DNA from: an uncultured Roseburia sp.
GTDB taxonomy: Bacteria; Bacillota; Clostridia; Lachnospirales; Lachnospiraceae
Direction: 5' to 3'
Assembly: GCA_947174805.1 (NCBI GenBank)
Contig: CAMWKH010000015.1
Coordinates: 1-63,269, forward strand
Length of the DNA stretch: 63,269 nt
Of this stretch, positions 35,958-42,792 are shown one piece after another. The notes beneath the pieces were generated by a model. It saw only the letters and a program-made list of their open reading frames with translations, was not told the origin of the DNA and did not search any database. The stretch's first letter is position 1, and the number at the start of each line of letters is the position of its first letter. The position numbers were made by a program, and so were the translations under genes.

Positions 35958-37154
35958 ATGCTGACAGGAAAAAAAGTAGTTCTTGGCGTCAGCGGCAGCA
36001 TTGCGGCATATAAAATGGCAAATGTGGCAAGTATGCTTACAAAGCTCCACTGTGATGTCCATGTAATTCTCACAAAGGCAGGGGCAAAATTTATCACACC
36101 GGATACCTTTGAGGCATTGACGAAACATCCATGCCTTACGGACAGTTTTGAGAGGAGCAGCCCACCGGAGATACATCATATTACACTGGGACAAACCTCA
36201 GATTTAATCCTGGCGGCCCCGGCGTCGGCGGATCTCCTGGGGAAAATGGCCCACGGAATTGCAGATGATTTGCTTACCTCCACCATTGTGGCGGCCACAT
36301 GCCCCATCCTTGTATCCCCGGCCATGAACGCCCATATGTATGAAAATCCCATTGTTCAGGAAAATATAAAACGGTTAAAAAGCTTTGGCTATGCCTTTAT
36401 AGAGCCTGTGGTGGGACACTTGGCCTGCAACGTGGAAGGGATAGGGAAACTGCCGGGGGAATCGGTTTTAGTGGATGCCATTGTAAGTAAGCTCACCCAA
36501 AGGCCAAAAGAAAAGGATTATGCTGGGAAAAAAGTCCTGGTTACGGCGGGTCCTACCAGGGAGAGTATTGACCCTGTGCGTTATTTAACCAACCACTCCA
36601 CAGGAAAAATGGGCTATGCCATTGCCGGTGAGGCGGCAAAGCGGGGGGCAAAAGTAACCCTTGTGACAGGGCCGGTAAATCTTACCCCTCCAGAGGGAGT
36701 AAAAACCCTTTCCGTTACCACGGCACAGGAGATGTATGAGGCGGTGATGGCAGAGGCAGAGAGCCAGGATATGATTATCAAGGCGGCTGCCGTGGCAGAT
36801 TACCGCCCAAAAGAAGTCAATTCGGAAAAGACAAAGAAAAAAGAGGGAAACCTTGTTTTGGAATTGGAGCGGACAAGGGATATTTTAAAAGAACTGGGAG
36901 AAAAGAAGAAAAAAGGACAGCGTATCTGTGGATTTTCCATGGAGACAGAGCATGTGATTTCTAATTCCAGGGAAAAACTGGTGAAGAAAAATGTGGATAT
37001 GATTGCCGCCAACAGCCTGCGGGAAGAGGGGGCAGGATTTGGGACAAATACCAACCATCTTGTATTGATTACGGCGGAAGGGGAAACAGACCTTGGAATG
37101 TTAAGCAAAGAGGACTGTGCCAACCGTCTGTTGGATGAACTTTTAAAACTTTAA
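35958..37154 (+). CDS. coaBC: Bifunctional phosphopantothenoylcysteine decarboxylase/phosphopantothenate-cysteine ligase
   Basis: The 398-residue protein carries out two steps of coenzyme A synthesis. Its N-terminal flavoprotein half (about 1-185) contains GVSGSIAAYKMAN, the His of IHHITLG, PAMNAHMYENP and the Cys-containing GHLACNVEGIGKLP. The C-terminal half (about 190-398) has VTAGPTRESIDPVRYLTNHSTGKMGYAIA and AAVADYRPKE. It starts 3 nt after panD, so the genes are coupled. Confidence 0.97.
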   Translation: MLTGKKVVLGVSGSIAAYKMANVASMLTKLHCDVHVILTKAGAKFITPDTFEALTKHPCLTDSFERSSPPEIHHITLGQTSDLILAAPASADLLGKMAHGIADDLLTSTIVAATCPILVSPAMNAHMYENPIVQENIKRLKSFGYAFIEPVVGHLACNVEGIGKLPGESVLVDAIVSKLTQRPKEKDYAGKKVLVTAGPTRESIDPVRYLTNHSTGKMGYAIAGEAAKRGAKVTLVTGPVNLTPPEGVKTLSVTTAQEMYEAVMAEAESQDMIIKAAAVADYRPKEVNSEKTKKKEGNLVLELERTRDILKELGEKKKKGQRICGFSMETEHVISNSREKLVKKNVDMIAANSLREEGAGFGTNTNHLVLITAEGETDLGMLSKEDCANRLLDELLKL

Positions 37155-37172
37155 TATAAAGGAGATTTTATT

Positions 37173-38018
37173 ATGCCAGAAAATAGTTCATGTGCAAGCG
37201 CATCAAGCTGTAACAGGGAAAGCTGCGAGGGATGTAAGAGCAATAAGGCTTCCGGCTCAGGGATTGAGCAGGAGGCATTAAACCAGTATTCCTCCGTAAA
37301 GAAAGTCATTGGAATTGTCAGCGGAAAAGGGGGCGTGGGAAAGTCTTTTGTCACCGCTTCTCTTGCTGCGGCTATGACAAAGGCAGGATTTTCTGTGGGA
37401 ATTTTAGACGGGGATATCACAGGACCTTCCATTCCCAAAATGTTTGGGGTTCACGGCCCGGTATACGGCACCGAGGACAGCCTCTACGCAGCAGAGGCTG
37501 CGGACGGGACAAAGATTATGTCCATCAATCTATTAATGGAAGACGAGGAGGCTCCTGTCATCTGGAGAGGCCCCGTGATTGGGGGAACGGTAAAGCAGTT
37601 TTGGACAGATGTCATCTGGGGTGATTTGGACTATATGTTTGTGGATATGCCTCCTGGAACCGGGGATGTGCCCCTTACGGTATTCCAGTCCATTCCCGTG
37701 GACGGCATTATCATTGTCACCTCCCCCCAGGAGCTGGTGCAGCTTATTGTGAAAAAAGCTTACAATATGGCGGCAGCCATGGATATCCCGGTGCTTGGCA
37801 TTGTGGAGAATTTCAGTTTTGTGAAGTGTCCGGACTGCGGCAGGGAGATAAAAATTTTCGGGGAAAGCCATGTGGAGGAAGCGGCAGCAGAACTTTCCAT
37901 TCCTGTTTTGGGGAAAATTCCTGTGGAGCCTGAAATGGCAAAGGCGGCGGATGCAGGAGAGTTTTATAAAACGGAAAATCCCTATTTAGAGAAGGCTTTG
38001 GAGGCACTTAAAAATTGA
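37173..38018 (+). CDS. Mrp/NBP35-family P-loop ATPase, iron-sulfur cluster carrier
   Basis: The 281-residue protein has the deviant Walker A GKGGVGKS (51-58), a switch I-like DGDITGPSIPKMFG, FVDMPPGTGD and the C-terminal CPDC pair in SFVKCPDCGREIKIFG that holds a bridging cluster in the Mrp/ApbC family. An extra N-terminal Cys cluster (C7, C13, C18, C21, ending C-x2-C) recalls the Nbp35 N-terminal cluster site, though the spacing is not the eukaryotic one. It likely transfers Fe-S clusters to apoproteins in the cytosol. The stop overlaps the thioesterase start. Confidence 0.93.
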   Translation: MPENSSCASASSCNRESCEGCKSNKASGSGIEQEALNQYSSVKKVIGIVSGKGGVGKSFVTASLAAAMTKAGFSVGILDGDITGPSIPKMFGVHGPVYGTEDSLYAAEAADGTKIMSINLLMEDEEAPVIWRGPVIGGTVKQFWTDVIWGDLDYMFVDMPPGTGDVPLTVFQSIPVDGIIIVTSPQELVQLIVKKAYNMAAAMDIPVLGIVENFSFVKCPDCGREIKIFGESHVEEAAAELSIPVLGKIPVEPEMAKAADAGEFYKTENPYLEKALEALKN

Positions 38019-38440
38019 CAGAAATTGAAGAGTGTAAAAGAATTTTAAGGGAGAACCCCTTTGCGGTTTATCTTGGCATTGAGCTTTTAAAGGTGGAGGA
38101 AGGTTTTGTGTCTGCCCGGATTGAAAACAGGGATATGCTTCACAATATTTACGGGGATATGCATGGAGGCGCCATTTATTCCATTGCGGATAACCTGGCG
38201 GGCATTGCGGCGGCAAGTTATGGGTATTATGTCACCACGGTAAACGGCAGCATCCAGTACCTTAAGGCTGTGCGCAATGTGGAGGAAATTTTCTGTGAGG
38301 CCAGGGTGATTAAGGCGGGAAGAACGATTTCTTCCGTCCATGTGGATATTACAGACCGGGAGGGAAATCTCTATAATACGGCGGAATTTACCTATTTTAA
38401 TTTAAGGCCAAAGGAAGACGGAAAAGCGAGGAGAATTTAG
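38015..38440 (+). CDS. PaaI-family hotdog-fold thioesterase
   Basis: The 141-residue hotdog protein carries DMHGGAIYSIADNLAGIAAASYG, the PaaI/YbgC-like active-site segment, followed by TVNGSIQYLKAV. It probably hydrolyses an acyl- or aryl-CoA thioester, with the substrate unknown. It starts with TTG 38015 behind GGAGG, overlaps the Mrp stop by 4 nt and abuts ddh directly, so it is in the same operon. Confidence 0.9.
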   Translation: MTEIEECKRILRENPFAVYLGIELLKVEEGFVSARIENRDMLHNIYGDMHGGAIYSIADNLAGIAAASYGYYVTTVNGSIQYLKAVRNVEEIFCEARVIKAGRTISSVHVDITDREGNLYNTAEFTYFNLRPKEDGKARRI

Positions 38441-39433
38441 ATGGAAAAGAGATACAGAGTTGGAATTTTAGGTTACGGAAATTTAGGCCGGGGGGTGGAG
38501 TGCGCCATCAAACAGAACCCGGATTTGGAGCTTTTGGCGGTTTTTACCAGGAGAAATCCAGAGGATGTAAAGATTTTGACAGAAACGGCAAAGGTCTGCC
38601 CCGTGAGTGAGGTGAAAGACTGGAAGGACAAACTGGACGTGATGATTCTCTGCGGAGGCAGCGCAACGGATTTGCCAAAGCAGTCCCCGGAAATGGCTTC
38701 GATGTTTAATATTGTGGACAGCTTTGACACCCATGCGAAAATACCGGAGCATTATAAAAATGTGGACAAAAGGGCAAAAGAGGGGGGAAAGACTGCAATC
38801 ATTTCTATTGGATGGGACCCGGGAATGTTTTCTTTAAACCGCCTTTACGCCAATGCAATTCTGCCGGAGGGGAAGGATTATACCTTCTGGGGCAAGGGTG
38901 TGAGCCAGGGACACTCCGATGCCATCCGCCGCATTGCCGGGGTGAAAAATGCAAAACAGTACACGATTCCGGTGGAAGAGGCCCTTAATGCTGTGCGAAA
39001 GGGGGAAAACCCGGAACTTTCCACAAGAGAGAAGCATACCAGAGAATGCTTTGTGGTTTTAGAGGAAGGGGCAGATGCCGCTAAAGTGGAAGAGGAAATT
39101 AAGACTATGCCCAACTATTTTGCGGACTATGACACCACGGTACATTTTATCAGCGAGGAGGAACTCTTGAGAGACCACAGCGGAATTCCACACGGGGGTT
39201 TTGTGCTGAGGAGCGGCTCTACCGGATGGGAAAAAGAAAACCGTCATCTCATTGAGTACCGTTTAAAACTGGATTCCAATCCGGAGTTTACCTCCTGCGT
39301 ACTGGCAGCTTACGCCAGGGCGGCATGCCGTATGGCAGAGGAAGGCATGACCGGGTGCAAAACTGCCTTTGACGTTGCCCCGGCCTATTTAAGTCCCAAG
39401 AGCGGGGAGGAACTCAGGGCGGAATTATTGTAA
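38441..39433 (+). CDS. ddh: meso-Diaminopimelate dehydrogenase
   Basis: The 330-residue enzyme converts L-2-tetrahydrodipicolinate directly to meso-diaminopimelate with NADPH and ammonia, supplying lysine and peptidoglycan precursors. The dinucleotide fold GILGYGNLGRGVE is at 8-20. Substrate-domain marks include IISIGWDPGMFSLNR, FWGKGVSQGHSDAIRRI and IPHGGFVLRSG. It abuts the thioesterase gene, and the module 3 response regulator begins 10 nt downstream. Confidence 0.95.
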   Translation: MEKRYRVGILGYGNLGRGVECAIKQNPDLELLAVFTRRNPEDVKILTETAKVCPVSEVKDWKDKLDVMILCGGSATDLPKQSPEMASMFNIVDSFDTHAKIPEHYKNVDKRAKEGGKTAIISIGWDPGMFSLNRLYANAILPEGKDYTFWGKGVSQGHSDAIRRIAGVKNAKQYTIPVEEALNAVRKGENPELSTREKHTRECFVVLEEGADAAKVEEEIKTMPNYFADYDTTVHFISEEELLRDHSGIPHGGFVLRSGSTGWEKENRHLIEYRLKLDSNPEFTSCVLAAYARAACRMAEEGMTGCKTAFDVAPAYLSPKSGEELRAELL

Positions 39434-39443
39434 GGGGAAAGCC

Positions 39444-40133
39444 ATGGCAGAAAGAAATATTCTGATTGTGGAGGATGACAGTGATTTAGCTGAGGGAATC
39501 TGTTTATCTCTTGGAAACGACAATTTCCGGTTTGTATGCTGCGGTGATTTGGCAGCTGCGAAGGAAGCTTTTGCGGGGGGTGATTTTGATTTGCTGATTT
39601 TGGATATCAACCTGCCGGACGGGAGCGGTCTTTCTTTTTGCAGGGAGGTGCGCAGAGTAAGCAGGGTTCCGATTATCCTTCTCACTGCCAAAGACATGGA
39701 ACTTGATATTGTGACAGGGCTTGAGTGTGGCGGGGATGACTACATTACCAAGCCCTTTAGTCTTATGGTGCTAAGGGCAAGAATACGGGCGCTTCTCAGG
39801 AGAAATGCGCCGGAGGAAAAGTCGGATTACCAGGATGAAATATTTCATTTTTCTTTTGGCACCATGAAGTTTTATAAGCAGGGAAGAGAGATAGAGCTGA
39901 GTAAGACAGAGCAGCGGATTTTATATCTCCTTGTGATGCATCCGGGCCAGATTCTCACCAGGGAGCAGCTTTTGGAGTGGGTGTGGCCCGAGGGCACGGA
40001 GTATGTGGAGGACAATGCCCTGTCCGTGGGAATCCGCCGCCTCCGGGATAAACTGGAGGATGTTCCCGGGGAGCCAAAATATATCAGGACCCTTTACGGG
40101 AAAGGGTATGTGTGGGACTTGCAGAGACTGTGA
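39444..40133 (+). CDS. OmpR/PhoB-family response regulator (module 3)
   Basis: The 229-residue regulator has acidic residues EDD (10-12), phospho-acceptor D54 in LILDINLPDGSG, Lys in YITKPF, and a C-terminal winged helix with VEDNALSVGIRRLRDKLED and TLYGKGYVWD. An AGGGGAAA site precedes the ATG, and the kinase follows 18 nt later. It probably regulates the transporter operon about 2 kb downstream, from which it is separated by an Rpn-type gene. Confidence 0.93.
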   Translation: MAERNILIVEDDSDLAEGICLSLGNDNFRFVCCGDLAAAKEAFAGGDFDLLILDINLPDGSGLSFCREVRRVSRVPIILLTAKDMELDIVTGLECGGDDYITKPFSLMVLRARIRALLRRNAPEEKSDYQDEIFHFSFGTMKFYKQGREIELSKTEQRILYLLVMHPGQILTREQLLEWVWPEGTEYVEDNALSVGIRRLRDKLEDVPGEPKYIRTLYGKGYVWDLQRL

Positions 40134-40151
40134 AGGAATCAGGAGAAAGAT

Positions 40152-41096
40152 ATGGAAATTTGTATGGCGGTACTTATTTTACTTTGCATACTTTTCTGCC
40201 TTTTGGTGCGGCAGCACTACAAACGGGAGATGGAGGCCGTTTATCAGGGCCTCCTTTTAAAATTAGACAGGGCCATCACCCTTGGGGTGGGGGAGGTTTC
40301 CTACGACGAGTCTATGGACGCCGCAGTAAGTGAGCGCCTCAGAAGGATTTTGGAGATTGCGGGTATGCATAAAGAGAAAGGGTGGAAGGAGCGTGACGTG
40401 GTGCAGTCTCTGATTTCAGATATTACCCATCAGGTGCGCACTCCATTGACGAACATTATGCTCTACACCGGGCTTTTACAGGAAAAAGAGAAAGACGGGG
40501 AGACGGCAGTCCTGATTGATAAAATAAGCCAGGCATCCCTTAAGCTTGATTTTTTTATGCGGCAGTTAGTAAAATCCTCTTATGCAGAGAGGGAGATCAT
40601 TGCCCTTTCCCCAAAGCTTACTAAGGCAGGTGAAATTGTGCACATGGCCTGCCAGGCCCAGGAACTTTCCGCTATGAAAAAGAATATTGTCTTTGTGAAA
40701 GAAGTGACGGAGGATATTTGCTTTGCAGATAAAAAGTGGACCATTGAGGCGGTTGCCAATGTGGTTGAAAATGCCGTGAAATATTCCCCCCAACATTCCA
40801 GGATTGAGATAAAAATGATTCCCCGTGAGTCCTTTGTATTAATAGAAGTAAAGGATTTTGGAATCGGAATAAAAGAGGAGGAGCGGGGGCTGGTTTTTCA
40901 GAGATTTTACCGCTCCAAAGATGTGAAAGATTTGCCCGGTTTTGGAATCGGGCTTTATTTGGTGCGGGAAATTTTATCCGGGGAGGGAGGATATGTGAAA
41001 ATCAAAGAAAACCCGGAAGGGGGAACTATTGTGCAGATGTATCTGTCCCGTTTTCAGAGTGATAAAAAGAAGATGGATAATGGGTATATCAAATAA
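40152..41096 (+). CDS. Sensor histidine kinase with a single membrane segment (module 3)
   Basis: This short kinase (314 residues) has one hydrophobic segment (about 3-19) and no extracytoplasmic domain. Its DHp helix carries H93 in SDITHQVRTPLTNIML, and the ATPase domain shows NVVENAVKYSP, KDFGIGI and GFGIGLYLV. With no room for an external sensor, stimulus detection must come from the membrane or a partner protein, probably the cognate FtsX permease. AGGAG lies 7 nt before ATG 40152. Confidence 0.92.
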   Translation: MEICMAVLILLCILFCLLVRQHYKREMEAVYQGLLLKLDRAITLGVGEVSYDESMDAAVSERLRRILEIAGMHKEKGWKERDVVQSLISDITHQVRTPLTNIMLYTGLLQEKEKDGETAVLIDKISQASLKLDFFMRQLVKSSYAEREIIALSPKLTKAGEIVHMACQAQELSAMKKNIVFVKEVTEDICFADKKWTIEAVANVVENAVKYSPQHSRIEIKMIPRESFVLIEVKDFGIGIKEEERGLVFQRFYRSKDVKDLPGFGIGLYLVREILSGEGGYVKIKENPEGGTIVQMYLSRFQSDKKKMDNGYIK

Positions 41097-41106
41097 TTTT
41101 TTTTAC

Positions 41107-41135
41107 TTGTGGGATAAATCAAACTATGCTATAAT
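41107..41135 (+). promoter_or_regulatory. Promoter of the Rpn-type gene
   Basis: TTGTGG (41107-41112), 17 nt, TATAAT (41130-41135). A leader of ~140 nt follows, with a small hairpin (CAGGAGA at 41228 with TCTCCTG at 41244). Confidence 0.65.
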
Positions 41136-41279
41136 CTTTGAAAAGCATAACATATTTCTATTTTTCAAATATTCTAAAAACATTCAAATAAAATCAGAAA
41201 ATCTATGCTTTAAAATCCAATAAAAAGCAGGAGATTCTGAGTGTCTCCTGTGCAGTACAACTGAATAGGAGGAAACTGA

Positions 41280-41963
41280 ATGGCCAAAGAACAAAGCAAT
41301 TACAAAGATACGGTATTCCGCATGATTTTTAAGGACAAAGAGAATTTGTTATCCCTTTACAATGGGGTGAACGGAACAGACTACAAAGACCCGGAGAAGA
41401 TGGAAATCACCACATTGGAAAATGCCCTTTATATGAACATGAAAAACGACATTTCCTGTGTAATGGACTTTTCCTTAAATTTATATGAACATCAGTCCAC
41501 AGTAAACCCTAACATACCCTTGCGGGATTTGTTTTATGTGTCAAAAATTTTGCAGGGGCTGATTGTAAAAGAAGACGTGTACAGTTCCAGGCGGATAAAT
41601 ATCCCCATTCCACGTTTTTATATGTTTTACAACGGGTTAAAGGAGATGCCGTTAAAAGAAGCCATTGACAGGGCGATAACGGAATGTATCAGAGAGGGAA
41701 TCCTTTCGGATTTCTTAAGGAAAAACAGAGCGGAGGCGTTGGAGATGAGCTGGTATGAATATAACGAAGAACTGCATTTGAAAAACGAGCGTCAAATTGC
41801 CTATGAGGAAGGGCTGGAGCAGGGCTTAGAAAATGGGATAAAACAGACTATCCTAAGAATGCATAAAAACGGCTATCTTTTAAATCAAATTGCCGAGGTA
41901 GTTGATAAATCCCAGGCGGAAGTTAAAGCCGTAATTGAAAAGGAAGAATCGGTGTTGATTTAA
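41280..41963 (+). CDS. Rpn-family PD-(D/E)XK nuclease/putative transposase, internally deleted
   Basis: The 227-residue protein matches the Rpn/YhgA-like family common in Lachnospiraceae: YKDTVFRMIFKDKENLLSLYN, ENALYMNMKNDISCVMD, LYEHQSTVNPNIPLRDLFYV and the C-terminal REGILSDFLRKNRAEALEMSWYEY with EEGLEQGLENGIK. Family members I know are ~290-310 residues. Here FYMFYNGLKEM runs straight into PLKEAIDRAI at about residue 121, so roughly 60-70 residues that normally lie between them are missing while the frame is kept. Activity is doubtful. AGGAGG precedes the ATG, and the gene has its own promoter and terminator. It separates kinase 3 from its transporter. Confidence 0.85.
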   Translation: MAKEQSNYKDTVFRMIFKDKENLLSLYNGVNGTDYKDPEKMEITTLENALYMNMKNDISCVMDFSLNLYEHQSTVNPNIPLRDLFYVSKILQGLIVKEDVYSSRRINIPIPRFYMFYNGLKEMPLKEAIDRAITECIREGILSDFLRKNRAEALEMSWYEYNEELHLKNERQIAYEEGLEQGLENGIKQTILRMHKNGYLLNQIAEVVDKSQAEVKAVIEKEESVLI

Positions 41964-41977
41964 AATTAATTATGGGA

Positions 41978-42021
41978 AAAACAAAAAACTTTTGGATATC
42001 TGCCAGAAGTTTTTTGTTTTT
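41978..42021 (+). terminator. Terminator after the Rpn-type gene
   Basis: A 19-bp near-perfect stem (41978-41996 with 42003-42021), A-rich on the left and T-rich on the right, isolates the Rpn transcript from transporter operon 3. Confidence 0.85.
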
Positions 42022-42030
42022 CTCCGATTA

Positions 42031-42044
42031 TGTCAAATCTGTCA
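42031..42044 (+). promoter_or_regulatory. Candidate regulator box upstream of transporter 3
   Basis: TGTCA-AATC-TGTCA differs by one base from the palindrome TGACA-AATC-TGTCA and has the same spacer as box 2. It ends exactly 33 nt before TATCCT (42078-42083). It is weaker than boxes 1 and 2 and is supported mainly by position. Confidence 0.5.
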
Positions 42045-42077
42045 TTTTTGAGAAAGATTTGAGAAAGAATCATCTGT

Positions 42078-42083
42078 TATCCT
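42078..42083 (+). promoter_or_regulatory. -10 element of transporter operon 3
   Basis: TATCCT lies 33 nt after the candidate box and 31 nt before the ATPase start. No good -35 is present. Confidence 0.4.
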
Positions 42084-42114
42084 TTAAGGGAAGTCAAAGA
42101 AAGCAGGTGAAGAT

Positions 42115-42792
42115 ATGAGTATTTTAAAAACAGAAAATTTAACAAAGTACTATGACACAGGGGAGGTCACGATAAAAGCCCTTGACGGGGTGGACCTCTC
42201 TGTGGAAAAAGGAGAATTTCTATCGGTGGTGGGGACATCGGGAAGCGGAAAATCTACCCTTCTGCATATGATGGGAGGCCTGGATAATCCCACTTCCGGC
42301 AGGGTAATCGTGGAGGGAAGGGATATTTCCCAGATGAAAAAGGATGAGCTTACCATTTTCAGAAGAAGAAATATTGGTTTTGTCTTTCAAAATTATAATC
42401 TCCTTCCCCTGATGAACGTTTACCAGAATATTGTGCTGCCCATACGGTTGGATGGAATTGTTCCGGACAAGAGGTATGTGGAGAATATCATCTCCACCCT
42501 GGGCCTTAAGGAGAAAAAATATGCCATGCCAAACCAGCTCTCCGGGGGACAGCAGCAGAGGGTAGCGCTGGCCAGGGCATTGGCGGCGAAACCTGCAATC
42601 ATCCTTGCGGATGAGCCTACAGGAAATCTGGATTCCCGCACAGGGCAGGATGTTTTGGGCCTTTTAAAAACCACAGGAGAGCGTTTTGGCCAGACCATTG
42701 TTATGATCACCCACAATGATGAAGCGGCCCAGATGGCGGGAAGAATTATCCGCATTGAGGACGGAAAAATCAGAGAGGGGGGAAGATCATGA
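42115..42792 (+). CDS. ABC transporter ATPase, MacB/LolD/BceA class (module 3)
   Basis: The 225-residue ATPase contains Walker [11 protein letters not shown]-loop [16 protein letters not shown], signature LSGGQQQR, Walker [13 protein letters not shown] and the H-loop in MITHND. It starts [16 protein letters not shown] behind a GGTGAAGAT site. The stop overlaps the permease ATG by 4 nt (ATGA). Confidence 0.95.
   Translation: MSILKTENLTKYYDTGEVTIKALDGVDLSVEKGEFLSVVGTSGSGKSTLLHMMGGLDNPTSGRVIVEGRDISQMKKDELTIFRRRNIGFVFQNYNLLPLMNVYQNIVLPIRLDGIVPDKRYVENIISTLGLKEKKYAMPNQLSGGQQQRVALARALAAKPAIILADEPTGNLDSRTGQDVLGLLKTTGERFGQTIVMITHNDEAAQMAGRIIRIEDGKIREGGRS

Noticed and set aside
41029..41223. A 64-codon frame after kinase 3
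   Set aside because: It begins inside the kinase gene and runs through the Rpn promoter region with A/T-rich, low-information sequence.
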